Assembly (NCBI GenBank): GCA_947493705.1
Contig: CANLSH010000025.1
Span: forward strand, 1 to 52,011
Direction: 5' to 3'
Origin: an uncultured Arachnia sp.
GTDB lineage: Bacteria; Actinomycetota; Actinomycetes; Propionibacteriales; Propionibacteriaceae
Length of the DNA stretch: 52,011 nt
The position numbers and the translations under genes are program-made. Every line of letters begins with the position of its first letter. The stretch's first letter is position 1. The notes beneath the pieces were generated by a model that saw only the letters and a list, made by a program, of their open reading frames with translations, did not search any database and was not told where the DNA came from. Of this stretch, positions 34,945 to 43,219 are shown in pieces.

Positions 34945-36720
34945 GTGTCAGATGAGTTGTGGTTGGTCTCGTTGTTCGGTGGCTTCCTGCTCCTGGTCGC
35001 CGTGATCACCTACGTGCGTGTGCGGGGCCAGAAGATCGATACGAGCGATGGCTATTTCTTGGCCGGGCGATCATTGTCGGGCTGGGTGATCGCTGGTTCG
35101 TTGCTGCTGACCAACTTGCAGGCGTCCAACTTCGTCGGCATGTCGGCCAATGCCTACGACGTCAATATGGCGGTCATGGGTTATGAGGTCACATCCGGCC
35201 TTGTGCTGATTCTGGTGGCGTTGTTCCTCGTGCCGCGGTACCTGGCACAGGGCATCACGACCATCCCCGATTTCATCGAGAGTCGGTTCGGTGCGGGCAC
35301 GCGCAACCTTGTCACCATCTTGTTCCTGCTCCTCTATGTGGTGAACCTGGTGCCGGTGACGTTGTACTCGGGCGGCGTTGCGCTCTCAGGCATCTTCAAT
35401 GTCCCTGGGCTGTTCGGCATCTCCCAGTTCGCTGCGGTCACCATCTTCGTGGTCCTGATCGGGCTCATTGGTGGCGCCTACGCCATCCTGGGTGGGCTGA
35501 AGGCAGTCGCCGTCTCCGACTCGATCAACGGCATCGCACTCATCTTCGGTGGGCTGGCGGTCCCGGTGCTGGGACTCTGGTACCTCGGCTCCCTCGACGG
35601 TGGTGGATTCTCCGCGGGATTGGACACCTTTCTGCACACCAATCCGGAGAAGTTCAATGCCATCGGTGCTGCCGATGACCCCAACCTGCCGTTCACCGCG
35701 GCCTTCACGGGACTCTTGCTGGTCAACCTGTACTACTGGGGGACCGATCAGTCCGTGATCCAGCGTGCACTGGGCGCCAAAAACTTGGCCCAGGGACAAA
35801 AGGGGGTCCTCATCGCGGGCCTGCTCAAGGTGTTGACACCCTTCATGTTGATTATTCCCGGCATCATGGCCGCGCAGGCGATGATCGAGGTGCCGGACGG
35901 ACAGACATCAGATTCCATCTATCCGCTCTTTGCGGCCTCGGTGTTGCCGGTCCCGCTTCTGGCCTTTGTGGCCGCGGCGCTGATGGGGGCAGTCCTCTCA
36001 ACATTCAACTCCGTCCTCAACTCGGCTTCCACCCTGTATGCGAGGAACGTCTACATGCCCTTCTTCGGGGCAGGGAAATCCGAACTGCAGGTGGTGAAGT
36101 CAGGACGGTGGTTCGCCATCTCGGTCGGTGTCATCGGTGTGGTTGTCTCACCATTTCTCATGTTCACTGGTACAGGACTGTTTACATGGCTACAGACGGT
36201 CAATGGCTTCTTCAACGTTCCCATCCTCACGATCATTCTGCTTGGTTACGTGACGAAACGCGTGTCGTCGAAGGCCGCCAACGTTGGTCTGGTGTTCTTC
36301 GTTGTGGTCTACGGGCTTTCGCAGCTTGTTTTCAATGAACAGCTGGCCGCACTGAACATCCATTTCATGCACGTCTCCGCCATCCTCTTCATCGTCACCT
36401 CTGCCCTCATTCTTGGGCTCGGGAAGATATGGCCGCGAACAGAGGACTGGGTGATGCCTTCATCGAGTGTCGTGGAGATGACTCCGTGGCGTTACCGCTT
36501 CCGCATGGGCGGGTTTGTGCTGGGTGCCATGGTATCGATGTACGTCGTTTTCTCGAATTTCGGTCTGGCTTCCGGGGAGGGACTACAGCTGCCAGTGACC
36601 GCGACAATCATTGGCCTGCTGGTGGGCGGCCCTGTTCTGGGCGTTCTGGCGGACAAACGCTGGCCAGCGAGAACGGTGCGTCTCGACGACGAGGAAATCG
36701 GAAGTCAGGTCCGAAGCTGA
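34945..36720 (+). CDS. Sodium:solute symporter (SSS family)
   Basis: A 591-aa secondary transporter with about 14 transmembrane helices. The N-terminus has DGYFLAGRSLSGWVIAGSLL followed by TNLQASNFVGMSA, and later YYWGTDQSVIQRALGAKNL, all typical of SGLT/SSS members for sugars, inositol or sialic acid. GTG 34945 follows AAAGGAG; GTG 34912 and ATG 34918 are earlier in-frame alternatives without a good site. The substrate is unknown; no catabolic genes are adjacent. Confidence 0.88.
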   Translation: MSDELWLVSLFGGFLLLVAVITYVRVRGQKIDTSDGYFLAGRSLSGWVIAGSLLLTNLQASNFVGMSANAYDVNMAVMGYEVTSGLVLILVALFLVPRYLAQGITTIPDFIESRFGAGTRNLVTILFLLLYVVNLVPVTLYSGGVALSGIFNVPGLFGISQFAAVTIFVVLIGLIGGAYAILGGLKAVAVSDSINGIALIFGGLAVPVLGLWYLGSLDGGGFSAGLDTFLHTNPEKFNAIGAADDPNLPFTAAFTGLLLVNLYYWGTDQSVIQRALGAKNLAQGQKGVLIAGLLKVLTPFMLIIPGIMAAQAMIEVPDGQTSDSIYPLFAASVLPVPLLAFVAAALMGAVLSTFNSVLNSASTLYARNVYMPFFGAGKSELQVVKSGRWFAISVGVIGVVVSPFLMFTGTGLFTWLQTVNGFFNVPILTIILLGYVTKRVSSKAANVGLVFFVVVYGLSQLVFNEQLAALNIHFMHVSAILFIVTSALILGLGKIWPRTEDWVMPSSSVVEMTPWRYRFRMGGFVLGAMVSMYVVFSNFGLASGEGLQLPVTATIIGLLVGGPVLGVLADKRWPARTVRLDDEEIGSQVRS

Positions 36721-36776
36721 CGGATCCTTGACTCGCAACACTGCTTGGCTACGGGAAGCTCATTCCTCGTCGGCGC

Positions 36777-36782
36777 TAGGCT
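36777..36782 (+). promoter_or_regulatory. -10 box (TAGGCT) for leaderless dapE
   Basis: TAGGCT ends 7 nt before ATG 36790, and no ribosome site precedes the ATG. The same hexamer and spacing occur before the DivIVA-domain gene. Confidence 0.55.
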
Positions 36783-36789
36783 CGTGCCC

Positions 36790-37872
36790 ATGCGCCTTGA
36801 CCTGACTTCGGATCTCGTGACCCTGCTTCAAGCGATCGTGGACGTCGAGAGCGTCTCCGGCAATGAGCGGGAACTGGCGGACATGGTGGAGGAGGCCCTG
36901 CGTAGCCACGGGCATCTTGAGGTGACCCGCGACGGCGATTGTGTCATCGCACGAACTGACTTTGGTCGCGACCAGCGGGTGGTGATCGCCGGACACCTTG
37001 ACACGGTGCCCGTGGCCGACAACCTCCCGAGCCACTTGGAGCAGGCCCCGGATGGGCTCCGTGTGGTGGGGCGTGGCACATGCGACATGAAGGGCGGCGT
37101 CGCCGTGCAGCTCCAGCTGGCGGCTGAACTGACCGACCCCAATCGCGACATCACATGGATCTTCTACGACCACGAAGAGGTGGGTGCCGAACTCAACGGC
37201 CTGCGCCGGATCGCCGAGAATTCACCCCAACTACTTGAAGCGGACTTCGCCGTCCTGATGGAACCCACCAATGCGCAGATCGAGGGCGGATGCCAGGGCA
37301 CCTGCCGTATTCGCATCACCGTGCCGGGGAAGGCGTCACACAGCGCCCGCTCGTGGCTGGGTCACAATGCCATCCACGCTTTGTCCGATGTGCTGGACAG
37401 GTTGAACGCCTACGACGCCCAGGAGATAGACGTGGAGGGCCTCACCTTCCGGGAGGGGATGAACGCCGTGAGCGTCTCCGGGGGAGTGGCAAGCAACATC
37501 ATCCCGCCGTCGGCCATCATCGACGTCAACTATCGCTACGCACCCGACAAATCGCCCGATGATGCCCTGGTGGAGCTCAGACGGGTGTTCCACGGCTACA
37601 GCTTCGAGCTCACGGACATGGCCCCGGGTGCCCGGCCCGGCTTGGATCGGGAGATCGCGAAGAGCTTCGTGGACTCCGTCGGCTCCACACCGAAACCCAA
37701 GTACGGCTGGACCGACGTCGCGCGCTTCTCGGCCCTGGGCATACCCGCGGTGAATTATGGGCCAGCGGATCCCTCGCTTGCCCACACCGACAACGAGTAC
37801 TGTCCTGCCGACCAACTTGACACCTGCGCCAACGGCCTGCGCCGCTGGCTGAAAATCACAGAGGAGGCCTGA
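36790..37872 (+). CDS. dapE: Succinyl-diaminopimelate desuccinylase
   Basis: A 360-aa M20-family metallohydrolase that releases LL-diaminopimelate. Metal ligands and catalytic residues are visible: His69 and Asp71 in AGHLDTVP, Asp99 in GTCDMKGG, the Glu129/Glu130 pair in DHEEVGAE, and a late His in LAHTDNEY. The dimerisation-domain GKASHSARSWLGHNA is also present. ATG 36790 gives the family start. It is coupled to the next gene by TGATG. With dapA, dapC and dapD in this window it completes four steps of the succinylase route. Confidence 0.94.
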   Translation: MRLDLTSDLVTLLQAIVDVESVSGNERELADMVEEALRSHGHLEVTRDGDCVIARTDFGRDQRVVIAGHLDTVPVADNLPSHLEQAPDGLRVVGRGTCDMKGGVAVQLQLAAELTDPNRDITWIFYDHEEVGAELNGLRRIAENSPQLLEADFAVLMEPTNAQIEGGCQGTCRIRITVPGKASHSARSWLGHNAIHALSDVLDRLNAYDAQEIDVEGLTFREGMNAVSVSGGVASNIIPPSAIIDVNYRYAPDKSPDDALVELRRVFHGYSFELTDMAPGARPGLDREIAKSFVDSVGSTPKPKYGWTDVARFSALGIPAVNYGPADPSLAHTDNEYCPADQLDTCANGLRRWLKITEEA

Positions 37873-38597
37873 TGCGGCCACAACGAACACAGGGTGCCAT
37901 CGTCCTGCGCGGAGATGAGCACGAGACCCAGACAGCTGATCAGGCGCTGCTCGACAGACGCGAGCCCGATTGGCAGCACAACGACCCGTGGCGGGTGCTC
38001 CGTATCCAGGCGGAGTTCGTCGAGGGTTTCGATGCGCTGTCGCAACTGCCGCCAGCCGTCAGCGTATTCGGCTCTGCCCGCACCACAGCGGAGCAGCCGA
38101 TGTACCAACAGGCTGAGTCCTTGGGGCGGAAGCTGACCGATGCGGGATTCGGGGTGATAACGGGCGGCGGACCGGGAGTCATGGAGGCAGCCAACAAGGG
38201 CGCTCTGGAGAATGGCGGTTTGTCCGTGGGTCTCGGGATTGAGCTCCCATTTGAGCAAGGGCTCAACCCCTACGTGTCACTGGGTGTGAACTTCCGGTAC
38301 TTCTTCGCTCGCAAAACCATGTTTTTGAAGTACTCGCGCGGCTTCATCGCCCTGCCCGGCGGTTTCGGGACCTTCGACGAACTGTTCGAGGCGTTGACCC
38401 TGATCCAGACCAAGAAGGTGACCCACTTCCCGGTGGTGTTGTTGGGTACCGAGTTCTGGTGCGGTCTGCTGGATTGGGTGAGGGGTAGCGTCGAGGGCGG
38501 CGGGTTCATCTCCAACGGGGATCTGGATCTCCTGACCATCACCGACGATCCGGACGAAGCTGTCGCAGCCATGGGATCCCCGAACGGTGGCGCGTGA
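37872..38597 (+). CDS. LOG-family (TIGR00730) nucleotide-binding protein
   Basis: A 241-aa Rossmann-fold protein with the LOG motifs GGGPGVMEAANKGA and PGGFGTFDELFE. LOG enzymes release cytokinin-like bases from their monophosphates; many bacterial members have phosphoribohydrolase activity on AMP or on pyrimidine nucleotides. ATG 37872 overlaps the dapE stop by one base. An extra 50-residue N-terminal segment precedes the core, as in the longer actinobacterial members. Confidence 0.9.
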   Translation: MRPQRTQGAIVLRGDEHETQTADQALLDRREPDWQHNDPWRVLRIQAEFVEGFDALSQLPPAVSVFGSARTTAEQPMYQQAESLGRKLTDAGFGVITGGGPGVMEAANKGALENGGLSVGLGIELPFEQGLNPYVSLGVNFRYFFARKTMFLKYSRGFIALPGGFGTFDELFEALTLIQTKKVTHFPVVLLGTEFWCGLLDWVRGSVEGGGFISNGDLDLLTITDDPDEAVAAMGSPNGGA

Positions 38598-38602
38598 AGC
38601 AC

Positions 38603-38608
38603 TAGGCT
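38603..38608 (+). promoter_or_regulatory. -10 box (TAGGCT) for the DivIVA-domain gene
   Basis: TAGGCT ends 7 nt before ATG 38616. Confidence 0.5.
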
Positions 38609-38615
38609 CAATTCC

Positions 38616-39170
38616 ATGGTGTGGGCAATCGTGGTGGTGGCAACTGGGGTTCTGGGTGCGGCTGCTTGGGTAGGCACCGGGAGGCTGGGTGAGATGCCCG
38701 GTCCGGTCACTGATCGCCCCAAGGCACACATCCCCGAGGGGCCGGTGGACGAGCAGTTTGTGGAGGGCCTGTCGTTACCCACGGCGGGAACCGGATATCG
38801 ACGCAGCCAGGTGGATGCACTTCTGGCGGCCCATGTCGCCGGCGCGGGGATCGAGCCGGGTACTCGCTTCGACGTGGTCCGAAAAGGCTATGACATGCAG
38901 GCCGTCGATGCGGTCATCGAGAGGATGAACATGCCAGTGAGGCCAGAGGTGGTGGGGGATGTGGAGGCCCAGGAGGGGAACGCTGCTCTCTTGGATGATC
39001 GGTCCGCCGGTGAACCGCAGGGGGCCACCTCGAAGATCGACGAGAGCACTCTGTCAGAAGAGACTCTGAGGAAGGACGCCGATCAGTGGTTCCTTCATTC
39101 GGGAGACAACCCCACAGAGCCTTCGGAGGAGTCAGAACGAGCCGCTAGGAGGGGCTTGCCGACACAGTGA
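38616..39170 (+). CDS. DivIVA-domain membrane protein
   Basis: A 184-aa protein with an N-terminal transmembrane helix (about residues 2-20), then two short DivIVA-type segments, GYRRSQVDALLAAH and GYDMQAVDAVIERM, followed by an acidic, probably disordered tail. Members of this group in actinobacteria sit near dapE and DUF3117. They are likely involved in cell-envelope or polar organisation, which is inference. It probably has its own leaderless transcript. Confidence 0.83.
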   Translation: MVWAIVVVATGVLGAAAWVGTGRLGEMPGPVTDRPKAHIPEGPVDEQFVEGLSLPTAGTGYRRSQVDALLAAHVAGAGIEPGTRFDVVRKGYDMQAVDAVIERMNMPVRPEVVGDVEAQEGNAALLDDRSAGEPQGATSKIDESTLSEETLRKDADQWFLHSGDNPTEPSEESERAARRGLPTQ

Positions 39171-39183
39171 CGCGGTGATGCGG

Positions 39184-39189
39184 GATAAT
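39184..39189 (+). promoter_or_regulatory. Candidate -10 box (GATAAT) for the DUF3117 gene
   Basis: GATAAT lies 42 bp before ATG 39232. A TTGCCG at 39156-39161 is a poor -35 match because the spacer is 22 bp. Confidence 0.35.
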
Positions 39190-39231
39190 GGGACAACCAC
39201 AGCAATTCAGACGAGATAGAGGTCGGCAAAA

Positions 39232-39399
39232 ATGGCAGCGATGAAGCCCCGTACGGGTGACGGTCCCATGGAAGTCACGAAGGAGGGTCGAGGCATCGTG
39301 ATGCGAGTCCCAGTGGATGGCGGAGGGCGCCTGGTGGTGGAGATGAATGCCACCGAGGCCACTGACCTGCTCACGGCACTCTCCGGCGTGGTGGGCTGA
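39232..39399 (+). CDS. DUF3117 small protein
   Basis: A 55-aa protein, too short for many gene callers. The sequence MAAMKPRTGDGPMEVTKEG, followed by GIVMRVPVDGGGRLVVEM, matches the highly conserved actinobacterial DUF3117 family, which is present near glgA/glgC in mycobacteria as well. AGAGGT lies 9 nt upstream. The function is unknown; the conservation of its length and N-terminus is striking. A strong hairpin follows. Confidence 0.93.
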   Translation: MAAMKPRTGDGPMEVTKEGRGIVMRVPVDGGGRLVVEMNATEATDLLTALSGVVG

Positions 39400-39413
39400 C
39401 TCCCACCCATCAC

Positions 39414-39447
39414 AACAGTGTTCACCATCAAACAGTGTTGACCACCA
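39414..39447. repeat. Two tandem 17-bp repeats after DUF3117
   Basis: Bases 39414-39430 and 39431-39447 match at 15 of 17 positions, each starting AACAGTGTT. They lie between the DUF3117 stop and the terminator hairpin. The function is unknown. Confidence 0.5.
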
Positions 39448-39450
39448 CGA

Positions 39451-39478
39451 ATCGCCCGGAACCGACGTTCCGGGCGAT
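39451..39478. terminator. 12-bp perfect hairpin between DUF3117 and glgA ends
   Basis: ATCGCCCGGAAC (39451-39462), loop CGAC, GTTCCGGGCGAT (39467-39478). It lies between convergent gene ends and can serve both strands, though no T-run follows. Confidence 0.75.
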
Positions 39479-39508
39479 CCGCTTGTGCCACGTCGTGTGG
39501 GCCCCGGG

Positions 39509-40699
39509 TCAACCGTGGTGCGCGATGGCCGCCCGGTACACCTCAATGGTCTGCTTGGCGATCTGCTCCCATGAGAACTCATCTATGCAGCGCTGGCGTC
39601 CGGCAAGCCCGAAGCGGCGAGCGAGGTCCGCGTCGCGGGTGACTCGGTTGACCTTTTCAGCGAACTCAGATTCGAAGTTCGACACGAACTCCGGATCCTC
39701 GGCACGCGCCGGATTGTAGGGAACCAGAAGACCGGTTTCGCCATCAACGACGACTTCGGGAATGCCGCCCACGGCGCTGGCGACAACAGCGGTCTCGCAG
39801 GCCATGGCCTCCAGATTCACTATACCGAGGGGCTCATAGATGCTCGGGCAGGCGAACACGGTGGCGTGAGTCATCACCTGACGGACATCGGCGCGCGGCA
39901 ACATGTCCTGCACCCAGACCACGGGGGCGCTGCGGGAGCGCTCCAAATCGGCGAAAGCATCCTTGAACTCGGCGGCAATCTCCGGAGTGTCCGGGGCGCC
40001 GGCAAGCAGAATGACCTGCGTGTCGGCGTCAAACTGTTGGGCGGCACGAACCAGGTGAACCAGCCCCTTCTGCCGTGTGATGCGACCCACGAACACCACC
40101 GATGGGCGGTCCCGCTCCATGCCGAGTGAATCGACGACGTCTGTGTTGTGGTCCGGGGAGAACTCCTCCGGATCGATGCCGTTCTTGACGACATGGACGC
40201 GATCAGGATCCAGGTTCGGGTAGCTGTCCAGAACATCACGACGCATACCATCGCTGACGGCGATGACGGCGTCGGCTGCTTCGAACGCAGTCTTCTCCGC
40301 CCACGAACTGACCGCGTAGCCACCTCCCAACTGCTCGGCCTTCCAGGGGCGGTGAGGTTCGAGGGAATGGGAGGTCACCACGTGAGCCTTGTCCAGCAAC
40401 AGCCCGGCCAGGTGACCGCCCATGTTCGCGTACCACGTGTGGGAGTGGATGACATCCACATCGGGTGAGACAGCCGCGGCCATCGAGAGGTCGGCACCCA
40501 GAACTCGCAGCGCTGCGTTGGCCTCGGCAGGATAGTCCTCGGCGTGGGCGGTGGCACCCTCGCGAGGCTCGCCCATGCAGTGGACCTCGACGTCGATGAA
40601 TTTGCGTAATTGAGGCACGAGTTGAGCGGAGTGCACGCCGGCGCCGCCATAGATGGATGGGGGATACTCACGGGTCAGCAGTGACAACTTGAGGTTCAT
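39509..40699 (-). CDS. glgA: Glycogen synthase / maltosyl-type glucosyltransferase, actinobacterial GlgA
   Basis: A 396-aa GT4 glycosyltransferase of the actinobacterial GlgA (GlgM-like) group. It has the N-terminal TREYPPSIYGGAGVHSAQL and the C-terminal EX7E motif SIYEPLGIVNLEAMAC. In mycobacteria the equivalent enzyme uses ADP-glucose to make maltose-1-phosphate for alpha-glucan; here either that or linear glycogen extension is possible. It is divergent from glgC, which supplies ADP-glucose. Confidence 0.9.
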   Translation of the reverse strand: MNLKLSLLTREYPPSIYGGAGVHSAQLVPQLRKFIDVEVHCMGEPREGATAHAEDYPAEANAALRVLGADLSMAAAVSPDVDVIHSHTWYANMGGHLAGLLLDKAHVVTSHSLEPHRPWKAEQLGGGYAVSSWAEKTAFEAADAVIAVSDGMRRDVLDSYPNLDPDRVHVVKNGIDPEEFSPDHNTDVVDSLGMERDRPSVVFVGRITRQKGLVHLVRAAQQFDADTQVILLAGAPDTPEIAAEFKDAFADLERSRSAPVVWVQDMLPRADVRQVMTHATVFACPSIYEPLGIVNLEAMACETAVVASAVGGIPEVVVDGETGLLVPYNPARAEDPEFVSNFESEFAEKVNRVTRDADLARRFGLAGRQRCIDEFSWEQIAKQTIEVYRAAIAHHG

Positions 40700-40778
40700 G
40701 TCTCAGATCGTGCCACACTCGCGGCAACCGATGGTGAGACTTTCGCCGATACCCCTCATGGGACCCCGCATCATGCAA

Positions 40779-40784
40779 TAGGTT
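40779..40784 (+). promoter_or_regulatory. -10 box (TAGGTT) for leaderless glgC
   Basis: TAGGTT ends 6 nt before ATG 40791, in the 91-bp gap shared with glgA. Confidence 0.5.
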
Positions 40785-40790
40785 CTAGAC

Positions 40791-42017
40791 ATGGTTGGTC
40801 GTCCGAAAGTTTTGTCCATCGTCCTCGCCGGTGGTGAAGGCAAGCGTTTGATGCCTCTCACCGCAGACCGTGCCAAGCCCGCAGTCCCCTTCGGAGGGAG
40901 CTATCGCCTTATCGATTTCGTGCTGTCGAATCTCGCAAACTCCGGTCTTAACCGGGTGGCGGTGCTGACGCAGTACAAATCCCACTCGTTGGATCGCCAC
41001 ATTTCCATGACCTGGCGATTCTCCACATTGCTGGGCAACTACGTCACGCCAGTCCCGGCACAGCAGCGGCTCGGACCTCGCTGGTTCCAGGGCTCAGCTG
41101 ATGCGATCTACCAATCGCTCAACCTCATCCGTGATGACGATCCGGACTATGTTGTGGTCTTCGGGGCAGACAACATCTACCGCATGGACGTCTCACAGAT
41201 GCTGGACGCTCATATAGATTCCGGATTGGGTGCCACGGTGGCCGGTATCCGAGTGCCTCGCAAGGAGGCAAGTGCGTTCGGCATCATAGACGCGGCAGAA
41301 GACAACAGAATCAAGAGCTTCCTCGAAAAGCCCGCCGATCCGCCGGGTCTGCCCGATTCGCCGGATGAGTCCTTTGCATCGATGGGCAACTACATCTTCA
41401 ACAGGCGCGAACTCGTTGAGGCACTGCGGGCCGATGCCGAGAATCCCTCGTCGAAGCACGACATGGGCGGAGACATCGTGCCGTGGTTCACGGATCAAAA
41501 CCGTAGCCAGGTGTACGACTTCAAGGACAACTATGTCCCCGGCGCCACCGAGAAGGACGTCAACTACTGGCGCGATGTCGGTACCATCGACGCCTACCAC
41601 GAGGCGCACATGGATCTTGTGTCGGTGGAGCCGGAGTTCAGCCTCTACAACTCCGACTGGCCCATCCTGACCACGCAGAAGCAGGCGCCGGGCGCGAAGT
41701 TCGTGATTCGGGGCAAGGCTGAGGACTCCATCGTCAACCCCGGCTGCATCATTTCCGGAGGTGAGGTGGAACGCACCGTGCTGGGGGCCAACGTGCACGT
41801 CGACAAGTGGTCTCAGGTGGACGATTCGGTACTGATGGAGGGCGTGCGCGTTGGACGTGACGCCGTCGTGCGCAACGCGATTCTCGACAAGCATGTGAGG
41901 GTTCCGGACGGCGTCCAGATCGGTGTGGACCACGCGCATGACCGGGCCCGAGGGTTTCACGTCTCCGAGGGCGGCATCGTGACCATCGGCAAGGACGTCG
42001 AGGTTCCCAAAGACTGA
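40791..42017 (+). CDS. glgC: Glucose-1-phosphate adenylyltransferase
   Basis: A 408-aa enzyme that makes ADP-glucose from ATP and glucose-1-phosphate. It has the nucleotide-binding [12 protein letters not shown] followed by [20 protein letters not shown], and [12 protein letters not shown], then a C-terminal left-handed beta-helix (about 300-400). The full family length is present. It is usually allosterically controlled by glycolytic intermediates. It is divergent from glgA and has its own terminator. Confidence 0.95.
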   Translation: MVGRPKVLSIVLAGGEGKRLMPLTADRAKPAVPFGGSYRLIDFVLSNLANSGLNRVAVLTQYKSHSLDRHISMTWRFSTLLGNYVTPVPAQQRLGPRWFQGSADAIYQSLNLIRDDDPDYVVVFGADNIYRMDVSQMLDAHIDSGLGATVAGIRVPRKEASAFGIIDAAEDNRIKSFLEKPADPPGLPDSPDESFASMGNYIFNRRELVEALRADAENPSSKHDMGGDIVPWFTDQNRSQVYDFKDNYVPGATEKDVNYWRDVGTIDAYHEAHMDLVSVEPEFSLYNSDWPILTTQKQAPGAKFVIRGKAEDSIVNPGCIISGGEVERTVLGANVHVDKWSQVDDSVLMEGVRVGRDAVVRNAILDKHVRVPDGVQIGVDHAHDRARGFHVSEGGIVTIGKDVEVPKD

Positions 42018-42032
42018 GCCCGGGGGGGCCAG

Positions 42033-42066
42033 AGACGCCGGCCGGTGTTGCACCGGCTGGCGTCTT
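42033..42066 (+). terminator. glgC terminator
   Basis: AGACGCCGGCCGGTG (42033-42047), loop TTG, CACCGGCTGGCGTCT (42051-42065) with one G-T pair, then TT. It is a strong intrinsic terminator just after the glgC stop. Confidence 0.85.
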
Positions 42067-42113
42067 TGCGTCAAACGAGGCGCCTTGCGGATTCACGGCG
42101 TAGTTCGGACATC

Positions 42114-42159
42114 GCTCGCGGAGCGAGCCTGAAGAACGCGGCGGAGCCGCATGTTCTTC
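42114..42159. repeat. Two hairpins with GGA loops at the head of the repeat array
   Basis: GCTCGC-GGA-GCGAGC (42114-42128) and GCGGC-GGA-GCCGC (42138-42150), the second nested in a longer stem GAAGAAC/GTTCTTC (42131-42137 with 42153-42159). They precede the 89-bp repeats and share the trinucleotide-loop style with them. Confidence 0.75.
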
Positions 42160-42368
42160 GGAACAGAAGGTCGCGCGAGCGGAGCGAGCTCACACCGGGA
42201 CGTAGTCACGGCGGGGTCCACGGGGCAGAGCCCCGTGTGTTGTTCTTCGGAACAGAAGGTCGCGCGAGCGGAGCGAGCTCACACCGGGACGTAGTCCCGG
42301 CGGGGTCCACGGGGCAGAGCCCCGTGTGGTTCGTGGTCCCGGCGGGGTCCATGGGGCAGAGCCCCGTG
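42152..42368. repeat. 89-bp tandem repeat, two full copies and a 5'-truncated third
   Basis: Bases 42152-42240 and 42241-42329 are near-identical (two differences), and 42336-42368 repeats the 3' third. Each copy ends with the hairpin CACGGGGC-AGA-GCCCCGTG (42219-42237, 42308-42326, 42350-42368 with a T-G pair). Copy 2 also has CCGGGAC-GTA-GTCCCGG, broken by one change in copy 1. It fills the gap between the convergent ends of glgC and the O-methyltransferase gene. There are no spacers, so it is not CRISPR. Confidence 0.9.
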
Positions 42369-42371
42369 CGC

Positions 42372-43028
42372 TCAGTGTTTGACGGCCACCAGAAGACCGT
42401 TGCCGACGGGCAGCAAAGCGGGGGTGTAGGACTCGGACTCCGTTACCGCCTCGAGCGCCTCACGAATGATGATGGTCTCGTCCCCCTCGGCATTGCCGTC
42501 GGCAACGGTGTTGTTCCACAAAACGTCGTGAACGATCAGCAGACCGCCGTGACGCAGCAGCCGCAGCGCCCCTGCTACGTACTCGACGTATTCCAGCTTG
42601 TCCCCGTTGATGAAGACGATGTCGTAGGCGCCGTCGCGCAATTTGGGGAGCACCACCAGTGGCGTTCCGGCAATGAGCCGGAACCTGGAGGAGGGATACC
42701 CCGCTGCTGTGAGGAACCGACGGGCCGCCAACTGGTGTTCGGCGTCGGCGTCGATGCTGGTCAGGATGCCGTCCTTCCCCATGCCCTGGAAGAAGGCAAG
42801 GGCGGAAGCGCCCATGAGGGTTCCCACTTCTGCAACGGCCTTCGCGCCGGTGGTGGCGGCGAGGACCGTCAGGAGGCTGGCGACGCCGTTGCTGATGGGC
42901 GAATGTCCCCCCACGATGGCTTCTTCGCGTGCTCGTCGGAGTTCATCCGACGGTGACACGAAATCCTCGGTGAAGGCCCAGGTCTCTGCCGTTGGGGCTG
43001 CTTCTTTGCGCGCTGGTGTGCTGTTCAC
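42372..43028 (-). CDS. SAM-dependent O-methyltransferase (class I, Rv1220c-like)
   Basis: A 218-aa O-methyltransferase of the catechol/caffeoyl-CoA family. It has VAEVGTLMGASALAFFQGM as SAM motif I, ILTSIDADAEHQ, YDIVFINGDKLEY and LLIVHDVLW. In mycobacteria a homologue sits next to sigE, as here. The substrate is unknown. GTG 43028 lies 6 nt after a TAGGCT box on the minus strand. The stop abuts the repeat array. Confidence 0.87.
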   Translation of the reverse strand: MNSTPARKEAAPTAETWAFTEDFVSPSDELRRAREEAIVGGHSPISNGVASLLTVLAATTGAKAVAEVGTLMGASALAFFQGMGKDGILTSIDADAEHQLAARRFLTAAGYPSSRFRLIAGTPLVVLPKLRDGAYDIVFINGDKLEYVEYVAGALRLLRHGGLLIVHDVLWNNTVADGNAEGDETIIIREALEAVTESESYTPALLPVGNGLLVAVKH

Positions 43029-43034
43029 GGGCTC

Positions 43035-43040
43035 AGCCTA
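43035..43040 (-). promoter_or_regulatory. -10 box (TAGGCT) for the O-methyltransferase
   Basis: TAGGCT on the minus strand ends 6 nt before GTG 43028. A divergent TAGGAT lies 10 bp away. Confidence 0.5.
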
Positions 43041-43050
43041 CCCATTGTCC

Positions 43051-43056
43051 TAGGAT
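43051..43056 (+). promoter_or_regulatory. -10 box (TAGGAT) for the 51-aa ORF and dapA
   Basis: TAGGAT ends 7 nt before ATG 43064, so the dapA transcript probably begins with this small ORF as a leaderless message. Confidence 0.5.
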
Positions 43057-43063
43057 GGTTGCC

Positions 43064-43219
43064 ATGCCCTTGTCATACCGGTCGCGCGTCCTCGATCCAG
43101 ACGGGCTCCGCGCGACTCAAACCGCAGGTGCCGGGAACGGCGGATGTGTCCCGATCGTGCAAGCAGGAGTTGCGGAATTCCTCCCGCACTTCGAAGTGGC
43201 TGTGGAGGAGGCCCCATGA
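43064..43219 (+). CDS. 51-aa small protein upstream of and coupled to dapA
   Basis: A 51-aa frame, MPLSYRSRVLDPDGLRATQT to FEVAVEEAP, starting 7 nt after a -10 box and ending in ATGA, where the ATG is the dapA start. The arrangement says it is translated and that its translation feeds dapA. It has no run of lysine codons or other amino-acid-sensing run, so a classical attenuator peptide is not evident. No membrane segment or known motif. It could be a small functional protein or a leader that sets dapA translation. Confidence 0.55.
   Translation: MPLSYRSRVLDPDGLRATQTAGAGNGGCVPIVQAGVAEFLPHFEVAVEEAP

Noticed and set aside
42114..42368. CRISPR array
   Set aside because: The repeats are directly adjacent without variable spacers and no cas gene is in the window.
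42045..42956. 303-codon plus-strand frame across the 42-kb repeat array
   Set aside because: The frame is repeat-derived and then antisense to the O-methyltransferase; repeated peptide segments follow the DNA repeats, not a protein family.
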